The notes beneath the pieces were generated by a model. That model saw nothing but the letters and a program-made list of their open reading frames with translations, was not told where the DNA came from and made no database searches. A stretch of DNA of 64,000 bases from Fratercula arctica (Eukaryota > Chordata > Aves > Charadriiformes > Alcidae). The DNA lies in assembly GCA_947846985.1 (NCBI GenBank), contig CANTUZ010000008.1, positions 42,240,817 to 42,304,816 on the forward strand, read 5' to 3'. Every line of letters begins with the position of its first letter. Positions within the stretch are counted from its first letter, which is position 1. This document shows positions 47,501 through 60,700 of this stretch, in pieces. Position numbers and translations under genes: made by a program.

Positions 47501-50500
47501 GATTCATGAGTTAATATAAATTTTGAAGTCGGTTAGTGTTGTATTTGGGAGGACTCATAAGCTTGGGTTTCAAATCTGTTTAGAGGCATAAATTTAGTAG
47601 GCTGAAGAAATAATGATTACATATAGAAGAGTACTGGTATGTGGATCTATATGGGTTTGTAAAGGCAGTCCATTTCTATGGAAATAACCTGGCATTGTTA
47701 GCATCTTCCTCAAAGATTGATGCCAAGGATCTGTTATTTATTAGATATTTTTCTTTTCTTTAAAAAAAAACAGAATATAGGATTTTTGCCAGCCTGTATC
47801 ACATTTAAGTCTATTAAATCCACTGTATGCCCTGTATCTCTCAGAGGCAGAATACCAGAGGCTTGGAGGAAAGCGTTAAACCCATGAAGCTGATGTATAA
47901 GGTAATATGGCCATAGGCTTCACCCTCGTCTCTAATAGCGAGAGACTGCCTTTGCCACCAAGGTTTACAGTTTAATATTGCTTCCGAGATGTGCTGTCAT
48001 TAACTGTGACTTTGGAACTAAATCCTGTGTCTTGTTTTATCTTCGGGACACTTGGAGGGCTTCCAGCATTTATAGGCTGGAAAGCAGAAGTTTCAAGGCA
48101 TCACAGAGATTGCAGTGACTTTAGTGCATTGATTCTCACGTTCCGTCAGCTGTGGAGAGAGCAGGCAGACCTCCTTCACTTCTACCGCACTGCTACCGTA
48201 TGAAACACCAGGAAAACTAAATAGAGCCTACTCAGGATTAGTAAACTCGGGGAAAATTATACTACTTTTAGTAGATGCTACTGAATTCCTTTCTGGGGGC
48301 TGCAGAGTTTCTGGCAGCTCTCCATGTTATGTAGTGGTGCCATGAAAATTGATGTTGACTCCTTGGGTTGTCTTTCAGACCTTGTTCTGTGATCTTGGCG
48401 GACAATTTCCTTCATAAGGGCCTGTGTATGTTTTACCTGTCGTAGGCTCCGATGAGCCATTGGATATGTCAAAGAAAATGAGAAGGGTCATAGAGTATCA
48501 TGGAGCAATATTTTCTGTCTTTGTAGAGCCCACATTACAAATTGCCCATCCGTCTTCAGTCTTTTCGATTGCAAGAAGAGTAAGGATCAAGTAATTTGGG
48601 GGGTGTAATTAGGTTTGAAACTGAGAGAACAATTTTCTAGGAGGCAAAAGAGGGGCAAAAGTTTAACTGACTTTAAAGTGCTTAGCCTTCAGCCCGCTGT
48701 GGATCATGGACTTTCCTCATGGAGGGGTGGCAGCTGTGGCTGATGGCTCCCCTCGCTCTTCTGCTCCCGTGGAGAAACAGCGCTGGTGTGGTCTCTAACT
48801 CTGGGTCTAAGTAAAAATTAAAGTTCAGTCTGCCCTTACAGTCCCGACATAACTGAATAGGAGGGGCTGAAAAACAAACCCAGCGTAGAGCTGAATGAAA
48901 ATTTTGCGCGTGGGATGTGGAGCTCTGCAGTGTTTAGTAACAATAACAGGCTGGAAAATAAAAATAACCAACTTGTGTAAGCTAGCACCTGCGACAACTA
49001 TAATTTTGCTCTGGGCATGAGATGATCACCATATAACAGGCCTTAACTCCAGTTTCTAATTTTGCAATTCCTAAGCAATTGCAACTGTCAGGTGAGCTCA
49101 GTGTTAGCTATTGTATAAACCATTGCAACATGGCTGGCAAAGACGACTTGATGGTGCCAAGGGATGCTGGAAGCGTAAAGGATGTCTAACTCTTGCATCT
49201 CATATTTGTATCTACCTAAACCCTCTTATTAGCCTTCCTATAGTGGATCGTCTGCTGTTCGTACTCAGGAATGCATTGAGCCTTGTGCTTAGCTTTGAAC
49301 ACATTTGCAAACCTGACTGAGCTCTGTGGGAATTAAATGTTGCTTAACTGCTGTGTTCAACTGAGACCTTGGTTCAAGGGCCACTCTTTTCTACCCACAA
49401 GTTTTTCCTCCTTGGTCAGCTGGATAACGTTATGTCTGATTCCCACCCCTGACAAATGCCCTATATCCTAACAAAGGTCTGCCAGGCTTCTTGTGACAGG
49501 TGTACCTTATTCTTTCTCAGTCATATAGGCTACGGCCTTTCAAGAGAAGGGAGGTTATCCACAAACTTGTGTCTAACTGATGTCGGTGAGGAGCCCTTGC
49601 TGGTTTATGTGGAAGGCTTCTGCCCACAAACATTGGTTTTTGCTACCATCTGTGAAAATTTTTATATATATATGTATTTATATACACACAGGTACATATA
49701 AGATATAGATATACATATATTCATTTACACCTATTCATATGTAAACATCTACATACAAATGCATGTATATGTATACTTAAATGTATATGTACTGTTGCTT
49801 GGGGAACAGCATTTCTTTGATAAGTTTCTGAGCACAAGGACTAGAAATGTCCACTCCAGCAGGTATCTACTTAGAGAGACTTAATATACAGAGGCTATAA
49901 ATTATATAAAATGTGTTTGTTGTTAAACTGGGATAAACTTAGCTACAGGGAAGCAGCTGGTGCTTTATTGCCTAGGAGTTCCGTTGTGTTTCCCTAAAGC
50001 TCTAGCCAGACAATGGCACATTTATAATTTTTTAAAATGAAACCTAGAGTAGAAAGAGCCATGTTGGATTTGAGATGCGAGGCGCTCCAATGGGATTGCT
50101 TCTAGGTCATACAGCTTGTTATCCGTCCCCTGAGAGCCTTTCTCCTTCTTTTCATTCTCTGTTTGGATGTCTCTCTTTCCTTGGGAAAGGATAGTGTAAA
50201 TGAGTGATCCTCAAAGAGCAGCTCAGCACCTTCAAGAACAATGGTTAAGCCTGGAAGTGGAGATACCCATTAAAAAACTATTGGTGATTCCTTTGCATGG
50301 ACCAGTGGTGGCCACGGCCACTCACACTCAGTAGTTGCCAGACTGAGCCATTGCTACAAGCCTCCTGCAAAGTCTCCTGTTGGAGTTTGGGACTACTCAT
50401 GTAAGTATGCAGAAACATCCTTTAGTCCAGAAGCAGACATTTTGGTTCAGCAGAACAATCTGCGTAATTACCTATTTCCGTCCGGTTTGACACTGAACTC

Positions 50501-53500
50501 GTTATGTTTTGTTTGAATCCATATTTTTAAAATCAATGTATTTTCTCTTTGCATTTTCAGTAAGCCACATATTTTGCAGTGTCTACAGACGACTACCTGG
50601 TAGAAACCCTTGGTTGAGGCTCTTAAACAGAAAGAAAACATATTTCCAGAGGCACCTAAATATCTCCCAATAATTAAAATGTGAGCTAACAAGTCTAGGC
50701 AGAGCCAAGCAATTGCCCAGACAGTGAAGGCAGCGTCGGGGGAGCTGAGAACTGGTCCTGCAGCCCTTGAGACATGAGCTGATGCTGCAGCCGTGCCTAC
50801 ATTTATCCTTCCCTCACGACTCTGTGACAACAGCATGAGCTGGACGTTTTCCACTAAAATAATCAGAAGTGAAATGGCTTATAACATTGTCGTGTAAAAT
50901 ATCCATCAGTAGGTTGGCATCTTAAGCTGCCTGTAGATCTGAAAAAGATGCCATATTCCCAACTATGCAGTGGCTGTCTCATCTCTGTCCTTTGATCCTT
51001 CTTGTATTTCTGCTATAATAATGATAATATACTACGGACAGTCAGTCTCCAGTTAGTTACTATGATTTTTGCCTTTATTATTAGCCGGAGAGCTGACTAG
51101 CACAAATATATATTTGACGCAAACCTCCTGGAGTTGGAGTGAGGAAGCTGCAGTGTCTTCATGAAGAGGTACAAGGCTAATGCAAGGAAGAGGCAGCACG
51201 TTGGTTACGGGAGTCACGTGTGTTCGAAACCCACTCTAAAATGAGTATTTAATGGTACAGCTTCAGTATGCTGCTAGCAAGGTCTAGAAAATGCTGTTTA
51301 TTCCAAATTCAAGATCCGTGTGGACATTTCTTATGGGCTTGCTAATGCCTCTTCAAAGGCAAACGAGAGGCCAGCACTGGTGTCTATGAAGTGCTACGTG
51401 TGAGTGGGGTTTGCCTGGTAGTTTTGCAGTGGGTGGCTGTTGTGGGGCTAGAAGTTCAAGCAAGAGCAAGGCTGAGCAGGCAGACTGTTGATGGGATGCA
51501 TTCTCTATGCCAAACTCACTTTTGCAGCCAGTTCAGCTTCCTTGTGTAAGGGAAAAGGCTGGAGAAACTGTGTTTTTGTCAGGAGAGTGATGGGCCTTTT
51601 AGGGGGACTGGTACTCAAACACACCTGCAGCTGGTCAAAGCCCTGGTCTCAGCTGGGGGCATTTTCTTTGATTGCTGGTGGGGCTGGAGAGCACATATCT
51701 CAGCCCAGTTATAGCAGGAGGCCTTAGTTCTCAGCTTTAGAGCAGGTGAGAAGATGTTCCCTAAGAGCATGGAAAGACTTCACTAACTTGTTCTGTGCTT
51801 TGAAGAAAAGAAAAGTGGTCCTGGAAAGCAGGGAAGGATGAAATGGGAAGCAGACTTACTTGGATTGGGGGTAAGTCCCAGCAGCTATGGAGCAAAGACC
51901 TCTATGGACAAGTGGGAGATAGTTTTGGTTTCTTTTCTAACTTGCATGGTCACGGGCTGTATGTGTTTCATGGTACAGTTACAGAAAACTCACCTGTGCT
52001 CTGGAGTGTAACTCATGGGTGTTGAAACCGGGGGCAGTGGTAGGAATAAAAGCAAAACTTAAGGAATCCTATTTCTAGTCTCTAGCTTTGCTATCTATCA
52101 GCAATTAAATAGAAAACAAAACCCAGCAAAACAAAACAACTTGCTTCAAAGTAGATATTTTCTGTCAAGTAACTTCATGAACGGGTTTTCTTCTCCTTCT
52201 GATCTGGCTCCCGCATTAAACTTCTCTGAGATCCTTCATTGGCACTTGGGTTGAAGTCTCAAGGCTCAAGTTGTTTGGGTTTTTTTGCAGTAAGAAATGG
52301 CAGGCAGTGCAGTCGCCTTCAAAGCGTGTGAGTAACACCAGCTCTTTGTCAGAGAGCTGCATAGCCGAAACGGCTTGGCCAAACTACCTGAAGTCAGAGT
52401 GCAGACAAAATGCGCTTGGTCACAACTCAAGTTTTATAGGTGCGTAAAAAGAATGGAGCGCTCTCTGACGCATTTTAAAGGCTGGTGGAGTGAGTTACTG
52501 ACAAGTTGTCTTGGTACTCCAAAGCCAGGTCTGGAAAGTACCTTGGAAGGAGGAATCTATTGAAGTGCTTTTGCGTTGTGGCCAGCTGTGAATGACGATG
52601 TACTCAGCTGTATGTCGGGAAGTGTGATATAGACAAGGTCATCTTGAAGGCATTTTTAAGGAGAATGAACTAGGTTTTGACTAGTAAATTGAGGGTTTCC
52701 ATTTTATGACGCAGTATTTGCCTTTTTCTTTGAACAAAAGTGGGGCTGTGGTGGTAAAAGTGTGTTTATATTTGGAAAAATCTGAGATGTCACCTGATTT
52801 AGAGCACAAGGCTGTCTAGTTGAGTCCTCAGTTCTTGCAAACTGTTGTATCGTGTAATCCCTCCTGTAAAATTTACATGGCCTGCCTTAGAGTGCTAGGT
52901 TGCCATTTTTGCTTTTGTTCTAGGATGATAGTTCTGGGATTCCTGGGGTGTTATGAAACCCTTATTGCCAACCTGAGTCTACTCTGCCTGCATTACTCTT
53001 GTTTGTTCTGGTGCCAGTACTGTATTAAACAAGTTTTGGGTTTGGGGGTTTGTTTGTGTGTGTTTGTTTTGTGGGAGTATATTCTATCTCCTTCATAATG
53101 TATGTGTAGTAAACAACTTAAATGCCTTCTTAACCTTTATTTTCTGAGTCTAAATAAGTTCAGTTTCTGAGTCTGCCCTCTGAAAGTGGGCTCCCTCCCT
53201 GGTTATCTGTGTCTCAGCCTCTTTCTGTTTGAAATCACCTGTACAGAGGACGCTCTGGTAGCTTTCTCACGAGGCAGTAACACAGATCTTTCTCTATCTC
53301 TGGAGAGATCCCACTTGCGATACTGCCTGGCTGCCTCATAGTATTTTCATGAAAAAATGCTTCCTCTTCACTTCCGTGCAATTCTGTCTTTGGTTTCTCA
53401 GTGTGCTCTCCTGTGCAGCAAATTTACTCCTCAGTTCATTTTTCTGGGCGGTGTTTTTACTTTTTTTGTGGTGCCACACTTATTTTTCTTGTCTAAAATC

Positions 53501-54653
53501 TGCACATAAGTACCTGCAGGTCTCGAATTGTCCATGTTGCCCCTCCGCTTTGATATCCTTATTCCTGCTGTCTGAGCTTTAGCATTTTCCCAGCTCCATC
53601 TCTAGTCTTCATACCATTTTGATGCTAATCTGCAAGATATACTTCGTGCATCATTTCTTCCAGATATTTATTCAGTGTGCATCCTAAGGATTCTGATGGA
53701 ATCAGAAAGGATTCTGTATCCTTTCACATCTGTTGTAATTCTCAAATGTTTTCTCAATACTATAATCTTTTTTTCCCTCTAGTACTTGCTTAGCTTCAGA
53801 CAGAAATTGAACACAGTCCTCGTATCCCTTTCCCCTACAAAGGGTCCTGTTTTGCTCTCTGGAAAATCCCGAAGTTCTTGGGTTTAAACCCTTCTTGCCC
53901 TCCTGTTCCACCACTTAAGCTCATCTCTGTGCTATGGCAGAGCTCAAAGGCAGGAGGATACCTTCATTTCGTATAGCCACCACCTTGAACGCACCAGCGA
54001 TCTACAGCCAGACAGCACGGCCTCCAAGCAGCAAAACCCCAACCATGCAGCAACATGCTAACACTCATCCACACCAAAGGAATACAAAACGGGAAAGGAG
54101 CAAGTCCCGAGGAAACTCCCCTGGTGATTTTGTTTTCTCCTTTTTAGCTTCTCAGCAGGGATATTGGTCTGCCTGAAAGCCGACAAATCCATATTGGTAG
54201 TTTCAGTTGAGAACGAGCCCCTCTGGGCCTGAGAGGAGCCCTGGAAATCTTAGCAGGTACCACCCTGGAGACGTATATAGCTATATGTCTCAGTTCATTT
54301 CAAAGTGTCTTCCATAATGCAGATAATAATCTACTATTCACAATTAGATGTAGTTGCAATTTCTTGAATGCTCAAGCAATCGTTTTCTAATTGAGTTCCC
54401 CATAGAATTCCACCATTCTGATCTCCTGCTCAGAAAACTAAGCATATTAATTTGAAACGCTGCATGAATGCCTGGCCAGGATAACGGCAGCAGAATAACT
54501 GCAAGGAAATCTCTTACAACAGGCTTATTTTTATCTAATAAAGCTTTCCCTGATGGTTACGCTGCGTGCCATGAATATGATACGAGCTTTAAAGTGTGCA
54601 TGTGTGTGTTTGCATGTGCAACTCGGTTGAATTTTAACATTCTGAGATCTTTG
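47501..54653. other. CpG-poor noncoding stretch, no gene recognised
   Basis: About 7 kb of plain sequence with visibly fewer CpG than the left part of the window. It contains an AT-rich simple patch (49658-49790) and a pyrimidine-rich area at 53.2-53.9 kb. A 77-codon plus frame at 53349-53582 looks like a hydrophobic signal peptide only because its strand is T-rich. No repeat family or exon is recognised. Confidence 0.55.
49658..49790. repeat. AT-rich simple sequence (TATATG/TACATA)
   Basis: About 130 bp made largely of tatatg, tacata and ttatata units, with no perfect long run. It looks like an old decayed microsatellite. Confidence 0.75.
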
Positions 54654-54716
54654 ACTGTTGGACTGGATGACTTTTAAAGGTCCCTTCCAACCCAAACTGT
54701 TCTCTGATTCTGTGGT
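54654..54716 (+). mobile_element. CR1 LINE, 3' end fragment
   Basis: The sequence reads ttggactggatgac, then aaaggtcccttccaaccc, then ctgattctgtgg. This is the 3' end of an avian CR1 LINE in sense orientation, finishing in a single degenerate copy of the terminal octamer (attctgtg). Only about 60 bp remain, so the insertion is extremely 5'-truncated and inactive. Confidence 0.88.
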
Positions 54717-57700
54717 CTCTTCTTTATGTTTTTTCTGTGTTTTAAAGATCTAATTTTTAAATGTTCACTATTCTGTCTTTCTTTTCATGATGAGTTTTGG
54801 GTGAGAAAGGGAAAGGAGCTGAGAGGAAAAGTGACACCTTCTGCCCGCAGGATTTACACGTATATAGTATGCATTTACACACGTTAGAGTAAGAGTTGCA
54901 TTCCAGTCTCCAAACTAAGCCGAGGTTGTCTTCTACTAGATGTGGAGCAAACGCTTAGTAAGGAACTGGAAGCCTTTACAAAGAGCAGAGCAATGAGGAA
55001 GAAGAGAAGCAGAGGTACCGAGGGGTAAAACAACCCCCAGTGTCACACAGCAGGCTGGTGGCAGAGCCGAGTTCCCAGCTGTCTGGGTCGCTGTTATCGG
55101 TGTTTGATAACAGTGAGTATAAACCTTGATCCATCATGTCGGGCTGTAAGCCACAGTGATAATGCTGTCCGGTTTGACTGGGTAATTTAGTTTTAGTTCA
55201 ACAGTTTCAGATGGCATCAAATAGCTTTTGTCTAAATTTTTTTTAATTGTTCAGACCGATTGGTATATGCCATTATCATATGAGAGATGTCTAGAGAATG
55301 GTCTTCAAACCTTGAGTGCTACGTTATTAAGTAGTGCAGTTGAGCTCTGGGCCTGCAGTTGGTGAGTGATGGGCCTGCTGTGTTTCACATTTCTGGAATT
55401 ATTCTCCCCTTTTTTTTTTGGTGGTGTTATTGTTCCTCTGTCGTTTCACCTACTGTAGTCTTTTATGAATTGGGTGCTTAAATAACGGCAGATGTGAAGT
55501 GAGGCAGTTAGCGGGGGGTCTTGCATTTTCAGAAGAGCTGGGTGACCAACTCTCATTGAAGTTGACTGGATTACATGAGTCTATATCTCTTGTGATCCCA
55601 AATGCATTTTGGGCCCATTTTCCTTTCATGTGTCTCTTGTAGTTTGATAGACTTAATGAGACGCAAGGATGCAATAGAAGTCAAATGACTTGAATCAACA
55701 GAAGGGAAAATACATCAGAAATATGGCCCACAGTGGAGCTGAAGTACTCCAGGGATGCACGGCTAGTTATGAATGAAAGATCTGTCCTTTTCAGACTTGC
55801 TGCATCCCCCACTTTCCATAAAAGTTAGCACAGTCTATAGGTGCATGCCTCCATAAATATTTGGCGAATGTCAGCTGTTATGTAGCACACTGGTATTAGC
55901 TTTTTGTTATTTACAAGTAGCTGCTGTTGAGGTTTTGCACAGTGATCCAGTAGCAGGAGCACTTCATACAGAGCCTTTACTTCCTGGCAATCAGACGAGT
56001 GATGTTTCGGATGTTGGATTTTCAAAGGAAAACTGAATATGCAAAACCCTGTTCAGGACACCCGCATTCCCATCCCCAAATCGATCAGTTGAATCTATTT
56101 CAGGAAAGAGTCTTATTTTCATAGTAAAAACTTTAAGCAGCACTAGAGAAAACCATCTTCCTTGCCATCGTCCCTTTAATAAGGTCGGTAGCCTGGCACC
56201 TAGGGCATGGGCGAGCAGATCCCTGGGCTGACCAGGGATGTGAACTCTTACTGCTGTATCTCTATGGAAAATCCTGTCTGTAATTCCTTGGATGGGGGAG
56301 GTAGGATTTGGCTCCTCACTTCTGGAGTTTGTGCATAAAGAATAACAGTGCTTTGCCTTGTAATAGGAAACCGCTTTCTTCAAATGGCTTGATGTTTGCC
56401 TTTGTCTGCTGTGGGATTTTCATACAGTGGTGTGTGTTCACGCTGAGCTATGTCTGTAGCGATGTAGAGACTGGCTGTGTGTCTTTGCTGGTGATGTGGG
56501 ATTTTACATGGCAAGAAAACAAATGGGGAATGCTGGAAGTGGAGATCTCTCTGATACTAACTCAGGTGAAAATTCAGCTGTATGCAGTGGCAAGCAATGC
56601 CTCTATGCCTGATGCTGTTGCCTAATGCTCCCATCTAGGTACCACGGTGTACTGAGGTGCAGTGAGACCAGAGGCTGAAAGCAAAGGACAAAGAATTGTT
56701 GGCAGATACGAATAAATAAAAACAAGGAAAATACAGTGTAGGTACCTAGCTGCAATTTTGCTGTTACATTTCCGCTTGCTGGGTTGGCTTAATGTGACAT
56801 AATGGCAAGAGGCTGAATATTGAGGCACTTCTCTTCCGCTTCTATCAGTGAAGTTGCTTTCAGTTTCTGCATTGCCTCCATTCTGCCAGTCCTTGGCAAA
56901 ATCACATTTATTATATATACAAAGAACAACCCATCCCTGGCATATTTATTTTCTGTTTCCTGCCTCACTTTATTGGATGGTAGAACAAGTTCCCTGTGGC
57001 CATGCAGCTATGTGTGTAGATGTGGAATCATAAATATTTAACTAATATTGAAGGTGGTGTTTTATGTAAAGCAGAGGGTAAGCTGCGAAAGCTAAGTTGC
57101 TGTTTTTGCTAGTGCATTTTCCCTAGTTCTCTCTGGCAGCAATGCTGATTTTTTTCTTGGTACATTCCACATCTCTTCCCTGTTGGTATAGATGATCCAT
57201 TGCTGCCAATCTTTACAAAATGGTTTTGTGGGAGGATTTGCAGGCTTTTTTAGTGGAATCTTTATTTTTGTTGGACAGCAGCATCACTTGTCTTGCAGGA
57301 GGCTCTGAAGGTGATGGAAATCTTGAGGTCTCTCCTGCTTCCTTGTGCCCCCTCCCCCTTGCAGGCCCAGCTTGGGGAGGGGGCAGCATGTTGAAACCCC
57401 CAGGCACCTTTTCCTGCCACAGTGTGAGACATCTGAGGCAGCTGGCTCTGCTCCTTCCCCGCAGTCTCCTTCCTGCTTCAGCAGATGACATCTGGGCAGC
57501 TTGGCTGCTCTCCTCTGCACCGGCTGCTGACCTGACCCTGCACCACCAACCCCTTGCCCATGGCAGCACCCTATGGCTTCCCTCCCCTTGCCCCCCCCTT
57601 CATCACTGCTTTTGAGAATTAACCTTTTGGATGGCTTAATTCTGTTTCCGCATGGATTGCAATAACACGCACGCCTGTCAACTTGTATGTGTATGTTTTG

Positions 57701-60700
57701 ACTCTAGCTGGTGGATAAGCATTTTGAGACTGGCAGTAGTGGTCTCGAAGCCCCTGTGCAGAGCAGCTCTCCGAGTGTAGCCCTCATGTCGAAATGGGAG
57801 TTGGCAACCTTTTTGGAGAAACTGACTTTGGTTTTTATGTGATGGACTCCGAGGAATGAAAAGTTTGCATATGCTGTATTTGTAGACCCAGAGGTCATGA
57901 TAGGTTAAGAAAACTTTACATTCCTTCTCTGCCATCTCTAATGTATTTACCCCCAGAGAGTAGATGAACTGCATCCTTACAGCAGGCAGCAGCATTCTTT
58001 AAAAGAAAAACCCCTCTGTCTTGTTCTTAGAAGCTAGGCAAAGTATGGCATGGAGGAAGGGGAATGACTTGGGGGGGAAGAATGAATTACATGTGCTGAA
58101 ATAAAGGGACTAACAAGATGAATCAGGCCAGCCAAGAATTCCTTGATGTCATCCATGGTTGTGTCAGACCTCTGCATTAAACACTTGAACTTAGGGATGG
58201 CCTATGGAGTTCAGTTGGGTGTTTGGTTTGTTCTTTTTTTTTTGTTCTTTTTTTTTTTTATCACACTGGTGTGGTTTTTTATAACAAACACCAGAAACTG
58301 AATATGTACACTGCACCAACAGAATATATTTGTTAATATGTTTTGGCATTCAGAAATAATCTGTCAAGCATCAAATATCTGTTTTCCACTCTTCTGGCAA
58401 GTCCAAGGAAGTGGCAGGACATCGGAGAAGCATTGATTTCTAGCTTATGTCATTAGGAGTGCATTGTAGAGCTTGGCACAAGGTTTGTCTTAATCGATCT
58501 TTTCATATCCTTTAGGGAAGAGAGAGAGGAGTGTGGTCAAATCACCAAGTGCCTCTTCTGTTCAAAGCTCCCGCATCTGAATGCAGGAGTGCCCAGGCGT
58601 GGCTGTTCTTCTAAACTTGGGTTGGTGATCAAACGTGAATGGAGCCACCGTCCTTCTAGGCATCTGCTGGGGTGAAGGATGGCCCTCAAGACGTATCTTC
58701 CCTTGCTTCTTGTACGACAGGGAATGTCATCTAGCTCCCTAGCGACAGGTAGATGTTGATTTAGCTGACCGTTCACTTTCTGTATTCTAACAGTAAGCAC
58801 TACAAGTGTGATGGAAAGAAATGCAGCAGTAAAACTGAAGGACAGAGTAGGGCAGGGGTGGGAAAGAGATATTCATTACTCTTAAAAATTCACTTGTTTT
58901 GCTTTGGCTAAATGGTGTTTAGTGGGATAAATCTTACGGGATTTAAGGAGGTAAATCCTGGGAGCTGCGCTCTTCCTCATGGTGCTGTCTAGAGTGAAGA
59001 GCACAAACTTAACCCTGTTCAGTTATCTGAGGCAACTCAGGTGGTTTTAAAATCAGGTTAATTTCCGATTTGTTGGTTTTGTTTGTATTAAAAGTGTTTT
59101 CCTTTCCTGCCTTGTGTTTTCCAAGCTGTTCCTTAGAGGTCTGATGCTTTCAGTCATGTCTTGGTTGATATGTAGTTGTGTATTCATTGTTCGCCATTTG
59201 AAGAGGTATAATGTCACTTCTGCCAGCATTTGTCTGCCTCGCCTTCTTTCTCCCTGTGGCAAGTGCCTAAAATCAGTGAGATCCTGTATTGACAAGACAC
59301 TTAGCTGTGGTGTGTTAATACTGACAATAAAAAGATGACCTTTGTGTGTATGTGTGTGCATAAGCATATACTTACTGTATGCATAATACATATGTGTATA
59401 TTTATGTAGGATAAATGAAATGATGGTTTAAAAAAAAACCAAAAAGCAAAAAACCCGAACCAAAATTACAAGTTGTGTGCCTTGCAAGGATTCTAGGCAG
59501 TTCTAATTATAAAAAGACAATAAGCTGTCCCTAATTAGACTTGTGGCCAGATGATGTGGTAACCTTAATTTTTAACACTCCTTGACTCTGTAGATCCACA
59601 GCAGTTGTAACTCGGGAGTCAATGCAAAGACACAGGGCTTTTGTTTCAGTATATAGGGTTAGACCTAGGAATTTCTGGAATGCCACAGTTAAAGAAAAGG
59701 CATATTCAAACTGTTAGTAGCTTGAAAAATAATAATGCCTAGAGCTATATAACCTGTTAAACATCAATATCCACTTTCAAACCCAAAAGAAAAATGTCCT
59801 GCTCCTCTTTAGAGAGAGGCCAAGCTGGAATGCTGAATGAAAAATCAATTTTTGGGGAGTATTTTAAAAAATAAACCAACTGGGCCTGAATTCTTTCCTG
59901 ACTCTTAAAAATTATCCTATTTTTGTCAGGATAAGCTAGTTGCTCAGTTCCTGTCCGTCAGCTGACAATACACACTCCAAGCAGGCAATTTCTTTCAGAA
60001 CTTTATTGACAAACCACTTTTATCCAAATGCCAAGGGCAGTGTAGGTGCAATTCTGAGAGAGTGTGATGGGGAACTTGCTCACAATCACTGGGGACTCCA
60101 AGGTAAATTCACCTGAAAACTTGTTTCAGCGTGAGTGAGAGTTACCATGCAGCTTGTGTACACCGAGTAGGAGAAATCTAATGATAAAAGAAAGAGCCTG
60201 AAGTGGGAATTGGAGTAAGTATTTGCTTGCTGCAAATATGCAATCATTGAATCTGATGAAAGGGCAACTCTGGGGAGCCTGGATGTTTGTCATAGCAAAA
60301 GGCCAGCCATCTGATTTCCATCAAGAGAGGTGGTGTTGGTGTCTGGGTCATGTTTTCCTCAAAAGTTCAGGTGTGGTTATTTAAATGCAATAGTTTGCTG
60401 AGAAAGGCAAGTGTTTGTCAACAGCTTTTGCCTATTTAAAAAATTGTGATGACAGTAAAAATAGGAATGCAAGACCTAAACTAGAGAAATTGGATAATAA
60501 AATATACATAGAGGCCTCAGGGGACCTTGCGTCTCTTGTAGAAGCTGAGTCCTGCTGGTTTGATGGTGTTCAGAGTTGATTCGGTTTGTGGCTAACCAGT
60601 GTACACAACCGGTACTACGTTAGCAGGGTGCAGTGCTGTTTCCCAGTGCTGGGGGGCTAAGTACAGACCTGAGCTTAATTCCACTCCGGGATGCGGAGCT

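Noticed and set aside
53349..53582. A 77-codon frame beginning like a signal peptide or membrane protein.
   Set aside because: The hydrophobic residues come from a T-rich strand. There is no charged or catalytic pattern and no exon context.
54275..54286. A 12-bp palindrome, atatagctatat.
   Set aside because: AT-rich palindromes of this size are expected by chance.
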